Made by a program: the position numbers and the translations under genes
Assembly: GCF_008831285.2 (NCBI RefSeq)
Contig: NC_045142.1
Coordinates: 16,743,354-16,807,353 of the forward strand
Reading direction: 5' to 3'
Length of the DNA stretch: 64,000 nt
Origin: Nymphaea colorata
Taxonomy: Eukaryota; Streptophyta; Magnoliopsida; Nymphaeales; Nymphaeaceae
Shown here: positions 45,273 to 58,303 of the stretch, piece by piece
Layout: each line of letters opens with the position of its first letter
Position numbering within the stretch: position 1 is the first letter of the stretch
Notes under the pieces: model-generated
Told to the model about the DNA's origin: nothing
Databases searched by the model: none
The model's input: the letters and a program-made list of their open reading frames with translations, nothing else

Positions 45273-45867
45273 AAAATGACAAGAAAATGTGGATGAAGCT
45301 GGACTAGGGCCAGCTAGATGATAAAATCTTGAAGGGTCTGGTAATTAATAGCCATCATTTTCTTTCTTAATAAGACCAGAAAAATATGTTATCAATTAAA
45401 CATTTTCATTATTTGGGTCAAATGAGTCATAAATCCAGTGTTTCTTTGGTCAATGTTTGCCATGAGCCAGACCCAACTAGCATTCAATCGACATATTTTT
45501 GTGTTAAGACTGTACCAATTTAAAAAATAAATACACTCTATAGAGATCTTCCCTTGTGTCGGGTGAGCAGATGGGTATTTCATCCTACCGCTCAACAGAG
45601 GGGTATTTCATCCCTAGAGCCAATTCTGTATCAGGTGTACCACAGTTGAGGTTCATTGAAATTCAACATAATCAGCTTCTGTGATGGTAAACCCTAAATA
45701 AAATGTACTTATTTCATTGGCAGAAAAAATAATGAATCATGACTAGTTTAGACATATAATTGAGCAAGGTCATCTGTAGACTTAGATAATGTTTGTTATT
45801 TGTTGGGTTAGGCATCTTCCCAATAGAAAACATACTAGAAGCATCAAACAAATCAATGCTAGTGGGA

Positions 45868-45930
<63 letters not shown>

Positions 45931-46525
45931 GAGTGTGTGTGTGTGTTTGTTGAAATTAGGCAGCTATTTCTGTGCTCGTATGGTTATTTTGTATTGTTCA
46001 AAACAGCCATAAAGGTTGGATTCCATAATTGAAAACCATGGTCAAGCAATTGATCGTTGCAAATGCATCTTTTGCGATGTTTTTTATCGACAACAAGCAA
46101 TAACAAAATTCATCTTTGAATCATTTGAATACTCAGAAATGATCGCTCCAATCGATTGTTAATCACCCATTTTAATTACCCTTAAACATGTTTAAAGTAT
46201 GACGACATTCATTTATTTTCCAGTCAACGTTGTAAAATATATGGATCATATGAATTTCCCATCAAAGGATGTAGGATGGCCGAGCCAAGCAAAATTACTA
46301 TGATCTTTCAAAAAATTGATTCCTCATGACATGAATAATTTCACACTGCCCGCCAACTTGTGATCTCAACCCCTTCTTTAGTGGGGGAGCCAAGAATTTT
46401 TGGCTGAAGGGCACGTGAGTCACCGACCTGGGTTTGATGTGGGGACTATGATGTGACAGAAACTAGGTCCAGCATCATCGCAACAATACTGATGTGGGCC
46501 AATGGTGCACAGCAACCCACACTTG
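45273..46525 (+). repeat. Dispersed repeat X, copy 3
   Basis: 45278-45700 matches 37139-37510. 45955-46095 holds the conserved 'AAAACCATGGTCAAGCAATTG' type block after a long TA tract (45869-45931). 46244-46500 matches 60175-60425 and 63800-64000 ('TTTTTGGCTGAAGGGCACGTG' in part). Non-coding. Confidence 0.7.
45869..45931. repeat. (TA)n microsatellite
   Basis: About 30 TA units with small interruptions, followed by a short (GT)n. Confidence 0.9.
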
Positions 46526-47143
46526 CTTCTATACTTCCCTTCTTACAGCATGTTCACCGCTTATTGTGGTTACCTAAGGAATACATTAAGATGTCTCTCT
46601 TATTGATCAAATGGTGATTGGAATTCTTCAACACAAGAATATTCAAACACTATTACTTAAAATTGCTTGGGTTGTGGAGAAGGGTGCAGAAACACAAAAA
46701 GTTGCATGCAATCCCTGGTAAATGATGCAAGAACTTGTTACATCACTAGCTAATGTCACCAGCCACTGTAAGTCCCCTGGCAAAATGTTCCAATCTTGGT
46801 GTCTATAAATTGTGACATAGAAAGTGGATTAATTTCTGCGATTTGTATATTTAATTACCTATTTGATCTCTCATGAATAGAACGAGGGGCTCCCTCGACA
46901 GTTTCCGAACGCAAAAACCTATTTGATTTCACAAGCAGTGGCTGCTGGAAGTTCATGTGAGCAATTACGTTATTATACAAGAATTTTTGTTAGGCACTGG
47001 AAAACTATATGTTTTAAACTTAGAACATGGTAACTCCTCAACTTGATTGCAAGATAAGCTAAGCAAGGTTATAATCAATCACCAAAATATGGAGTACATC
47101 AATAACTTGTGGAGTTTGGTGCATGTTGGATGGAGAGTCTTTG
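46526..47143 (+). repeat. Tandem duplication, unit 1 (618 bp)
   Basis: Near-identical to the next unit over its whole length; the word 'TTGCTTC' recurs at 46523 and 47141. Contains 'GAGGGGCTCCCTCGACAG' and 'CTTAAAATTGCTTGG'. No convincing coding frame is preserved between units. Confidence 0.9.
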
Positions 47144-47762
47144 CTTCAATACTTCCCTTCTTACAGCATGTTCAATGCTTATTGTGGTTACCTAAGGAAT
47201 ACGTTAAGATGTCTCTCCTATTGATCAAATGGTGATTGGAATTCTTCAACACAAGAATATTCAAACGCTATTACTTAAAATTGCTTGGATTGTGGAGAAG
47301 GGTGCAGAAAGCACAAAAAGTTGCATGCAATCCCTAGTAAATGACACAAGAACTTGTTACATCACTAGCTAATGTCACTAGCCACTAAGTCCCCTGGCAA
47401 AATGTTTCGATCTTGGTGTCTATAAATTATGACATAGAAAGTGGATTAATTATTGTCATTTGTATGTTTAATTACCTATTTGATATCTCATGAATAGAAC
47501 AAGGGGCTCCCTCGACAGTTTCCGAACGCAAAAAACCTATTTGATTTCACAAGAGTGGCTGCCGGAAGTTTATGCAGCGCAATTACATTATTATACAAGA
47601 ATTTTTGTTAGGCACTGGAAAACTATATATTAAACTTAGAACATGGTAACTCCTCAACTTGATTGCAAGATAAGCTAAGCAAGGTTATAATCAATCACCA
47701 AAATAAGGAGTACATCATAACTTGTGGAGCTTGGTGCATGTTGGATGGAGAGTCTATGCTTC
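47144..47762 (+). repeat. Tandem duplication, unit 2
   Basis: Follows unit 1 directly, with a few substitutions and short indels. Its latter half also matches 60540-60798 more distantly. Confidence 0.9.
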
Positions 47763-48256
47763 ATGCTTCAAACTAAGCAGAGTCCAAAAATCACCAAAAT
47801 GGTTTTAAGCTAGAGATCAAGCTGAAGAAAAATAGAACCCTAAAGGGGTAGTGGCAAAGCCAAATTTCTGACTGGGGGTAGGTAGTATTAGTTTCACTTT
47901 CAATTTTAAGGTATATAAAAAAAATTAAAAAAGAAAGAAGTATCAATGACTGGTACGGGAAATTGCTTACAAAATCCGCAATGCAGCTCCACTACTGTTA
48001 AGGAGTCATTTGGCAGCAGGGACACTCATACAGTTTTCATAATAAGAACAACCTCTAAATAGGTAGACAAAATGGGGGATGCTTAGCAGAAGTCTAACCA
48101 AGCGTGAGTGACTATACACAATTTCCCAGATCTCTTTCCTCCAATGAAAAAGATTGAAAACTAGAAGTGACAAAACAGAACACATAACAACTACGAACCA
48201 TGAAGAAGAGAAAACAGATCTATTTAGATGGTTGCTTTATGTTACTTCATGCCTAA
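47763..48256. other. Unassigned non-coding DNA
   Basis: No gene. 'AGTGGCAAAGCCAAATTT' (47859-47876) resembles the 'AGTGGCGGAGCCAAGA' word of repeat X (63901-63916). Confidence 0.4.
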
Positions 48257-51200
48257 GAAGGTGCGGTCCTTCCAGTTTTCACCTTTAACCTCTACAAATC
48301 AGACCTTAGGCATGCAATATATTGGATCATATAGATATGTAGCCTCCACATACATTATCAAAAGTATATCAGATGCCCACCTAAGCAAGAAATTAAGTCT
48401 AAGATGTCTGAAAAAACTTTTCCTATAGATGGATAAGCAAATGCTAGTCCTTCAATTCGAGATCCAATTCCAGATTTTTTAAAGTGATATCTCATCCACA
48501 GCATCACATCGATTGAGGAATCAACAAGCGATATCCCATGACAATGATGGTGGCCAAAGTGCAGTTTCTTCTCTCCACCGCCTGTGGACCCGAAGCCCTG
48601 ATATGAGATTGAGTTGCGTGCACATCCGAACACACAAGTATGCTGTGGAAAAAGATGGGGTTTTGATATGTTCAATTTTTTAATAAAGAAATGTTTATTT
48701 TAGACATTTTTGACCTTTTCATAACCTTTTTTCTACTCTTTTAAAATGTTTCTACAGAGAAAAAAGATGGGGTTGGGGTACTTTTGAATTTTTTAATAAA
48801 ATGATGTTTATTTTAGACTTTTTAACTCTTTCATAATATTCATAATATCTTTCATATATATATATATATATATGTATATATTGAAGATATGTCTTTTCTA
48901 TAATACCTTTTCAGTAGGAACCATATAAATGTTAAACGTCAATCAAGAAGAAGTTGCATGGTGGGTCCGGCCATCTGAAGAGCACGGCTGGACCGTCGAT
49001 GGATCGAGCCCAATTTCTTGGACTGGCCTGCCCTGATTGCATTTTGAGAAATCCAGGACTTGTCAAACACGATGAGCAGCCATTGACTCCACAGTTTTTC
49101 CAAAGGAAAAGGAACGACCTCATCAGTTCGCAGTTTGAATGGGTCACCGCAAAACACAGTTACTCGTCGGTGGCGAAGCTAGATATTCAGTGGTGACAGG
49201 CAGGCCCTTCAGAAAATCAGTGGCCGAGAGATGCCATATGCTAATCAGCAAAATAGCTACGGAGCTTTAGCAAGTAAACTCATAATTTTTGTGTGCCTGT
49301 GTGGGCAATTGCCCAGACAAGCCCACATGTTCCTGCATCATTCTTGATAAATAGGAGTTGCCTATGTGATACCTATCAATCCAACTTAATGGTACTTTAA
49401 TTCTTCATACTCTCACATTCTGTTTTTCAATTGTAAAAGTTGGTTGGAATCAGCCGATTTGAATTGTAGGGCCTTGGCTTGGGTTGATCCAAAGTGTTAT
49501 ACAAATCGGCTAATATTTATTTATTTATGTTTACTTAGAGAAACTATTATCATAAAACCACCAAGGTGGACGTACTGTACATCGTTCAACTCGAATGTTG
49601 TTCTTGCCATGGTTTGCAGACAAGAGAAAATAACACATTAGAATGTGACAGTGGCCACAAGATTCAAACCTTGAATTCCTTGGATATGAACTGCCTTGCA
49701 GCCCAGTTGCCCTATGTGCCTTGATGCAATCAGCCAGTCTTTATTCAAGTGATTCGCAATGAAGCATGATTTAGCCAATTCATCGCCAATCGCCCATTTT
49801 AAAAGACGCAGATGTGCTTACGGGTTCCTTTAAGTTTGCACTTGATTTTACATTTCATTGACAGAAATTTCCACAATATGACAAAGTAGCTCCCATCTTG
49901 ATCTCACTCTCAAACTGTGGGCCACACGGACCATCAATAGTCCAGCATCAGCAGTATGGCATTGTTGAGGAATCGATCAATGACATCATTGGAGTTGGTC
50001 AAAGAGGGCATCTGCAGTTTAACCCAACCTGGGGACATCAAAGGGTTGGGTTAGGTCCAAGGCTTGACAATGCCGTGCTTAAGCTGACCCAAAGCCTTTA
50101 TTGGCAGTCCAAGCCTATTCTGTTTAGTTATTGGGCCAGGGCCTGGCCATCAACTTCATGTTTATCTTGTACTCAACCTGATACTATCCTTATTTGAAAC
50201 TCTTCGCTTTTCATTTTTTAATTTTTGGAAACCATTGGGAATATGTCAAGAGTATGTATGGGAGTCGAATGCTGGCATCATGCCAAAGAATGTGGGAAAA
50301 AGAAGTATAAAGGTATGTATTTGGGCCAAGTCGAGCCCCCAATACCCGACCCAGGCCAGCTATCCAGCGTGTTTTTTTATCTGGCAAGTAGGTCAAATGG
50401 TCCCATTTGTCCATCTGGTGCCTGGCCCAGTGCCTACCCTTATAGTCAGTCATAGTGTTTTGGCAGCATATATACAGGATGTTTCTACGAAGTTCCCACT
50501 GATCTTGTGTGTGTGAGAGGTTTCCCATCATTGAGAACTTTCTTGTCAGCTAATTAATATTTTTGGGTGATGCATTTGAAAGAGGCCTAGCTTAAACCGA
50601 ACATGGAATCTTTTGCACCCTTTAGATATTATGATAAAGTCATTTTGTGCATGAGTTTATAGTAATCCAATTAAAATATCATTAGATGCCATACAATTAA
50701 AAGTCTATGGTTGAAAGCACCTCAAACTGTTGTTGAAATCATGATAAACTATTATAAAAACACACTACCACAAACCATAAACCGTTGCTAATACCCCTGC
50801 AGTGTCTATATTTTAGCAAATAATGTTTTATTTTGAGCTATACGACAATATCTAGCCTCCATCAAATTTGAATCCACACACACACATACATTCAAATTTG
50901 TCATTTCCTAGACCTTGTCTCATTACTAAAAATAAAGAACGGTCGCTAAAGCATGCAGCTATATTAGCAACAGTGTATCAAATAGTGCCTATTTAAGGCA
51001 CTTTTTTTAATGGTTATGGGTTTATCAGTGACATATTTTAAATCTATTAGTCGTCCAACATCCAGAAGATTAAAATGATTATATATATATGTTTATTTCA
51101 TATATATTTATCTTATTTATAATTATATTTATCACTAGGAACCTTATTTTCCTAAGGAGTATGTTAACTTGTCAACCTTCTTCCTTCAACTATCCATTGA

Positions 51201-51290
51201 GGCTCTTTGTTCTTGAAAACGGTAATATTCAAAAATAAATTGTTCTTACCACTTTTCTTTTGTTTTTTGTTTTTTGTTTATTTTGTCAAC
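48257..51290 (+). repeat. Segmental duplication, copy C (non-coding)
   Basis: The most complete copy upstream of the LINE. It matches B at 27636-28090, then A at 9266-9900, then both at 49640-50040, then B at 50050-51240. It lacks the MITE-bearing 700 bp found in A and B. A TA tract lies at 48857-48882. A T-rich stretch at 51252-51285 may be the poly(A) tail of the minus-strand LINE that follows. Confidence 0.75.
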
Positions 51291-54200
51291 GACAAAGGAG
51301 TTTCCAAAGGAGATAGCCACAAAGAGAAGTGATCTTTAACCACGGAATACCTTCTCACTATTGAGACTACCAAAGAACCAGAGTCACTCTCTTAGTTCCT
51401 TGACACGAGAACTAAGAGCATGACAGTTTGTGATTAGAGTAACATGACAGTCTTTAGGAATCCTCTCTACAAGAATAGAGTCAGTAATTCTAATCATGTT
51501 CGAGAAGAGAAACCTTTGTACCACCAACCTGGTTTTCCTGATTGGGGAGGCATTAAACCATAGTAAACCAGCCACTTATAAACATTTGCAACACAATGTG
51601 ACCACTTCCAGCCCCACTCATCTTTACTCTGACAATGCAAATGGCTGAAATTAGTTTGTAGTATATTTATCCTGTTTTACATATTGTCTCATTTTGTTTA
51701 TAGAATAACAACATATTGTCTCATTCCTGTTAACCACTCTTTATGCAATGTTCATCCAAACATGAATAGATGCATTGCTAATGTTCATAGCATTAGTATA
51801 TGAGAAAAGAAAGTGAGATAGATCTTCACAAGCCCTCCACACAACTTAAAGACAGAAACAATGGAAGACCCTACATGTTGAAGTTTGGCATCAGCAGGTA
51901 GACATTAATAACTACAAACAAACACAAACCAGTTAGCTCTAGGTAACGCTTTTGCGTTCCACACTGTGCCATGTAACTACCATTCCTTTAATTTTACATG
52001 GTTCCAAACTTGGCTCCTGAGCTTTGCAGGTTTACGATTTTCTTTAGAACAAAGAAAATCTGCACTTTGCATGAGCCTAAGTTGAAGGCAATCTCAATGC
52101 ATTGCACATGTCGCCATAGATTTAGCTCAATGTGGTGCTGTATTAGCATTTACTTAACCGACCTTCGAAGGAAAGGTTCTACTTCCCAAGCAGATCCAAT
52201 GGAATCTGCTTGAGTAAAACATCCTCCATAGAACTTAGCAAGCTCCCCATTCATCACATTTCAAGTAACAGATTTAGATCCCGCCCAAGAGAAGAAATAT
52301 TTGGAACCATTTCCACATACCAAGTACTTTTCCTACTCAAATATTTTTTCATGCATAATGAGTCCCATATGCCCTGGTGAAAAATTAATGTACATCCTAG
52401 AAACAACCGATTAGCTTCATTGACCTCTTTAAGTTTTCTAATGCCGAGCCCACCTTCCTATTTAGGAAAAGCCAAGACATTCCAGGCAAGTAAATGAGGC
52501 TTACCCCTGCATCTGACTCTTCCTATAAAAAACTGCACATAATCTGTTCCATTTTCTTAATGACACCAAGAGGGCACTTGAGCACCAACATCCAGTAAAT
52601 ACGAAGGGCTTCTAATACTGATTGATCAGTAGATCCTACTGCATAGGAAAGTAGCATGCTTTTTCATAAACTAAGTTTACTCTGTATTTTTAAAGAATAA
52701 GAACCGTACCAACATTCTCAAATTCATTGGCTTGGGTGGGAGACCCAAATATCGAGTGGGAAACTGTCCTAGGCTCTCACCGAACTGATTACAAATACTT
52801 GCAATCTTGCTTTGGCCCATATTGAAAAAGAAGAATGCTGATTTTTGAAGGTTAATCATCATTCCAGCATGGAGTTCAAACAGAAAAAAAATTGTAGATA
52901 AAGAAAGCCATTCTTGAAGGCTTTTAAGAAAATCAAGATGGCATCAGCATACATTGTAGAAAAAACCCCTGCTATGCCTCTTCCAATATGCACTACTTCA
53001 ATCATTCTTCTTTGAATTGTAGCTTGCAATGTATGTGAAAAGATTTTCATGACAATGAGGAATAAAAATGAAGATAAAGGTAACCTTATTGCAGACCATG
53101 AGAAGATCCAAAGTATTCACCTTGATGGTCATTAATCACAAGAGCACAGAAATCATTTTTCACTACTTTTATTACTTTTTAAGTCCAAATAGGATGAAAT
53201 CCTAAATGCAAGATGGCAGCTTGTAAGAAAGTCCAATTGACCCTTTCATATGCTTTTGATAGGTCTATCTTCAACATAAGCTAGTTGATCTAGCTTTAGA
53301 CATTGTGTATACCATCTCAAGCACAAGAACAAGACATTGGTGGATGTTTCTATCTTTCAAAAAACCACCTTGCATGTTGGAAATGACCCACTTTAGTGCC
53401 TTCTTCATTCTTGAAACCATGATTCTGAAAATAAATTTTAGTACACTATTCTCAAGAAAAATATGTCTGAAATCGGAAATGTGCATAGCTGAATCAAATT
53501 TAAGAATTATGATTATATGACTTCTGTCTAGTTTCTTAACAAGCTTTCCTTTCTAAAAAAAAGAAATCTCTAGGGGCAACTGTGATATTAGTCCTTAACG
53601 TGCCCCGACTTTTTTGAAGGAACGATTTCAGAAACCCATTCAGACCTGGTGCGCTATTGGAGTTGGCACCCATAACAGCTATTGCACTTCCTCATCTGAA
53701 ATGGGACTTAACAACGTTAAGTTTTCTTTTATAAATAGGCAGTGACCAACAGCAAGCTGATCCATAATAATTCTTGTTGAGTTGTCACGGTAAAAACTCT
53801 TTAAAAATGAGAAGTACATGCTGAAAGAATTGGATCCTCCTCATAAAACTCCCCATCATCTGTCTTCATGTGCAAGAGTCTACTTTTTTTTACCTTTCTT
53901 GAACATAGCATGAAAACATTTGCTGTTATTAGCCCCTTTTTTTAGCCATGATACGCTTACTTTCTTTTTCTTCATCTCAAAGAGCATCCGCAAGAAAACA
54001 TCTAATATGATTTTTGGAAGTGGACCAGATATGAGAGTCAATATCTTGCCTCTTATAAATTTCAATAAGAACCTTTTGAAGTACGTTAATTCTGGTATCA
54101 ACTTTCTTGGTTCTATACTTACTCCAATTACTTAGGCATGGTCGTACTCTATTCTGTTTTGCGAGAAGTTTAAGCACTGCACATCCTCTACACTCCACTC

Positions 54201-55000
54201 TCCATGCTCTTGTAATAATGACCTTACAACTAGGTTGACACTCTCAATAAAGGAACTATTTAAATCTTCATCTTCTCTTGCATGCAGTTTCAAAGATATT
54301 TAATTTACATGTAAAAGAGAAGTGCTGAGTGGTCTAAAGAGCTTCTTGGTTCTACCAAAAGCTGCCCACAATTTTCAACTTGCTCAAAAATCTATCTAAG
54401 TTGCTTTGAACCAGTGCTGTTGGGGAGCAGAGATTGGTTCAAGTGAAAGCTCTGTTTCTGTCCACAATCTCTCTTAGTCCAACATCTTGAATGAATCCAT
54501 TGAATGCTAAGCAAGCTTGTCTAGCAGGGGCAGCCCATTTTTCAGACTCCTTATAAGTTGAATTAAAATCTTTCATTATAATACTAACATTTGTTTATTG
54601 GCAATAATGGTATTTAACATAACCAATTGGTCTTTGCAATTCTAAAGTGAGGGTGTAGATACACCCCTATTGTATCAAAGTTGAGATTCAAAGCTTTATG
54701 AATAAACAAACAATCCATCCAAAATTTATTAAATTTGCAACTAGTCCATCTAAAATCAGCCTGTCTCTAACTCTACACAATTATGGGCCATTAAGATTCA
54801 TATCAATATTAGATTAAAAAAAAAACTCCTCGTAGTGATTGCAAAAGGATTTGAAGTTGTCTGCATTCAACATGATATCGAAACATGAAAATGATCCCAA
54901 GTTGATGAGATATCACCCAATTGCCAAAATCTTTCTACATTGTTAGAGTAGCAAGGCCTCCAACATTCCAACTATAAACTTCATTTGATGGCAATTGGCA
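51291..55000 (-). pseudogene. L1-type LINE C ORF2 (endonuclease-RT)
   Basis: Minus-strand order is MKF-SWNVGGL-type endonuclease start (about 54985-54960); the linker with VRPCLSNWSKYRTKKVDTRI (54140-54080) and VSWLKKGANNSKCFHAM (about 53950-53900), equivalent to the WLKEGDxNSKFFH motif; RT with [15 protein letters not shown] (about 53275); the catalytic box MYADAILIF (about 52965), in which the second D of YADD is A; and INLQKSAFFF with QFPTRYLGLPP (52860-52720). The C-terminal part to 51291 is decayed. Frames break repeatedly. It is colinear with LINE B, which lacks everything above the RT linker. Confidence 0.85.
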
Positions 55001-55487
55001 ACTCCTCTTAGGCTTCTTTTCCTACAGGAGAACATTCTCTTTGTTATGGAAATCCTCTGCTCCTTGGATATCCATGTCAGGATCATGTTGCACCAACTTC
55101 CCTTCTTTCGGGCCAGAACTTTATATAGCCCTAAAAAATGTTGTCCCACAACCCTTCTTCTTAAAATTGTTAACTTCTTTGGAATGGAGAGATCTTTTTT
55201 GCTCAAACTAATATTCATAGAGAGGAAGACCTTTTATCTTTTTGTTTTCAGTCCATTAGTACAGTCCTAGTGGAGTTCAAAAAGCCAAATCCAGGAAAAA
55301 ATTCCTCCTCAACTTCTGTGGCTTTCTTCTTGGTTTCATGGCAGGACTCAGCAATAGTTTTACCATGGTTAACCTTCAATGAGGATGATCCATCACCACT
55401 TCATATGAGATAATCCCTTGAGACTCGTGACCCAAGATCGTAGGTCTTCAAAGGAAGTACATCTTTTTCAAAAGGCACAAATTGATT
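55001..55487 (-). other. Decayed LINE C inter-ORF region
   Basis: Lies between ORF1 and ORF2 on the minus strand. Fragmentary frames (for example 55218-55001) have no clear motif. Confidence 0.4.
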
Positions 55488-56300
55488 TCATTTAATATTA
55501 GATAGCTTGCATTGCTTAGAGCCTAGATTCCACCTTCTATTAGCAATAATGACCTGAGTCCATCCATTTGAGGGTTCAGTATTCACTTTTCCCTCCCTCA
55601 TATGAGTGAGACGATCTCCTGTGGAATGTAATGAAACCCCACATAAGGTACAAAAACAAATTTTTGTTTCATCTTCCACCATTTATTCAAAAACTTTATC
55701 ACCATCAAGTATACAAATCGAACCCATAAGTGAAGCCATCAGCATCTACAAAAAACTACCTAGAACCTTAACGACACCAGCTAACACCTAGCAGTTCCAC
55801 ATATAAGAGGCAACTTCGGTAGACGAATCCCTAGAGAGGTTCTCGTGACAGCTTGAAGTCGAAGCAGCATTCCTGACTTCCACTTGCTAGTGGCCAAAAA
55901 CCTATCGTGAACATGCCATTTTTTTTGTTGCATAACTTCCTCTAAATATTCCATTGAGGATGCCTTGATAAAAAAGAGTCATTTTGAAAGGAGTGAAAAT
56001 TGTTTTCTCCTGATACAAATTGTGAAAAACTTCCACCCAATCCAGATGAAATCTTGAGCTACGCCTAACAGAATTGCAATAGCAGTCCATCTGAAAGGTC
56101 TGACCATTTGCTTCCCCTCAATTTCACACAAATCTACCAATGCTTCCATCTTTGGTCCACAAACATGCCTTCCACCACCCAATCAGACTGATAGAACTGA
56201 CTGAATCCTTGATCAATAGCTGACTTTTCATGATCCATATCTCTAAGGATGGCGAGAGCCTCCACCACCCACGATAAAGTGATGCTCACGAACATTTTCC
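55488..56300 (-). pseudogene. LINE C ORF1
   Basis: The minus-strand start near 56298 (MFVSITLSWVVEALAIL, then DQGFSQFYQSDWVVEG) is followed, after a frameshift, by PKMEALVDLCEIEGK and VRPFRWTAIAILLGVAQD, then QGILNGIFRGS (56140-55920). A Cys-containing KICFCTLCGVS near 55660 may be the remnant knuckle. Order and position 5' of ORF2 suit the plant L1 ORF1 RNA-binding protein. The 5' end of the LINE lies about 200 bp upstream of AP2, on the opposite strand. Confidence 0.6.
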
Positions 56301-56507
56301 TACTCTAACCTAGGGTTCATGTTGTTCCCTTTCTCTGCTCCTTCATGTGATAACCACATCTTCTCCTTGACCAAGAACTGTTACATGTGGAACAATCAAC
56401 GCTACTCACTTTGACCATGTGCTTCCCACCATTGTATTTAAATCCACACCCTTAGTCACACCTACGTATACTAAATACAAGGAGTTTCTTTGTAGATCCA
56501 GATTACG

Positions 56508-58206
56508 ATAGCCACCTTCCTCTCCTCCTTCATGATCCTCCTCCTGTAACTTCTCCCAGTTGCACTATCAAACTTTCCTACCAACATCTTCACCAACACT
56601 GTAATGTTAACCAAAACTCCCGGCTTCTTGATAGACCTCATTCACCAAGACTTGCCTCTCTCTCATCTCTATGATCCTTCATCCGCTCCAGTTCGACACA
56701 CTGAGCAGGGCAGCTCTACGCTTCAAGTTGTGCTCCCAATTGGCTTCAGATATGCCAACAACACAACCTTCCACATGTATTCTCATGAAGCTGACCAGAT
56801 GAACTAATTCCAGTGCCTGACCGCAAAAATCTGAAATATCTGGCAAATTCCAGATTTCAAGGAAATGCCCCGGTAACATAGAAGTTTAGAACTAAAGCCA
56901 ATTGATCCTAGAAACGTTCGTCTGGGTTGTCACGGCTGAACTCGATGCCTGAAAAGTAAGAAAGAAATGGAAACTTGTGTCATAAAAAGTTTAGAAACGA
57001 GTTGATCTGGAACTCTATCTTATGAAAAGTAACAAAAATTGATTGAAACTTGTGTCCATCTATCTAAGGGTCCTTTCAAGATTCAATTGCTACGATTATT
57101 CTCTTTGTTTTCCTGTTTAATTGAGTTGAGGAGGACTATCTGGTTAACTTGTGAAATGTGTTGGGGTCTGCTAAACAGGGAAACCGCGACAAGCGTTCAC
57201 ATCCTGCAACCAAACGTGGTTGAAATGTTTTGGAAAACTTCCACCTGTATGACAAAACAAAAATTTTAGAAAAGAAAGTTGGCCGTATGTCCAACTATTT
57301 CTTCTCAAATCCCACCATACAACCTATATACTTAAATCTATGAGAGATAGGCTGGTAGGCAGTTGTTTCGACTTATCGAAGCAGCACCTTCATGTGCTAT
57401 AAAAAGAAGACATTGATACATCTATATATAGAGAGTTTCTCATGCAGCTTTACATTAGTACATCACTAGAAGTCCAATCTTACTGGGTCATCATCAATAC
57501 TGGCAGCAACCTCAAATGGACATTGTGTGTTCTTTACTACAACTTTACCTACCAAATGAAGTCAACATTAAAGCCACTTCAGTCTTCCAGATACCATAAC
57601 CTGAGTTGCACCACTAGCTTCTGGTCCGCTTGTGACGACAACCAACTTCGTTGTGTCAAGTCCTCATATGGTGATGGATCTGTTGTAGAAGGGTCCCTTG
57701 CTTCAAAGATTTTGGTTTGAGGTTGGCACTGATGGCACCATCAAGCTTCCGACAATCGCCTTTGGTTGTGTTCATAAAGAAAATAGTGTTGAATTCGAAA
57801 ATCTTGTACATCCTAGTCTTGTTGGCCTCAGGCCAGGATCTCTTTCACTTGTTAGTCACAACGGCTTCTTTATTAACCATAAATTTGCTTACAGTCTTCC
57901 TCTCCATAGCAAGAAAAATAATGTCATTGAGTGATCAAATTCTGTGAGGAGGTAGAGTTCTTCGGAACCCAAGAGGTTCAACAGGTGCCAATGGAAGCAA
58001 ATGCAGGTCAAGGCACTTTCTATACACTCACACTAGATTACATAAATGTGGGGAACAACAGACTCACAATATAAATGTGGGTACCACACTGACTATCTTG
58101 CCAAAGATGTGTATGATCAAGTGGCAAATGCGGTGACTAATGTCACAAACCATAAACAGGGAAGGGGCTGCTTCCTTTTGCACCAATTGAATGTACTCTG
58201 GGCTAA
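56508..58206 (+). pseudogene. Aspartic protease AP2 pseudogene (nepenthesin/CDR1-like)
   Basis: A nearly full-span but broken copy. The presumed start is ATA (56508) instead of ATG, then a signal-peptide-like stretch with an internal TAA, then FLIDLIHQDLPLSHLYDPS (56620-56675), the propeptide signature. About 730 bp of unrelated or unrecognisable sequence follows. From 57433 it reads EFLMQLYIS, YWVIINTGSNLKW (catalytic D changed to N), CVKSSYGDGSVVEGSLASKILV and a frameshift at 57716. Next come PTIAFGCVHKENS, GSLSLVSHNGFF and NHKFAYSLP; another frameshift; EVEFFGTQEVQQVPME and TFYTLTLDYINVGNNRLTI; then a TAA. GTTLT, DYLAKDVYDQVANAVTNVTN and the C-terminus LLPFAPIECTLG with TAA at 58204-58206 complete it. 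About 25-30 residues before GTT and most of the C-terminal lobe are deleted. Confidence 0.9.
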
Positions 58207-58215
58207 AGGTGTATA

Positions 58216-58228
58216 CATACATACATAT

Positions 58229-58262
<34 letters not shown>

Positions 58263-58264
58263 AT

Positions 58265-58303
<39 letters not shown>
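58216..58303. repeat. (TA)n microsatellite just 3' of AP2
   Basis: About 40 TA units with single-base phase shifts, starting ten bases after the AP2 stop codon. Confidence 0.9.
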
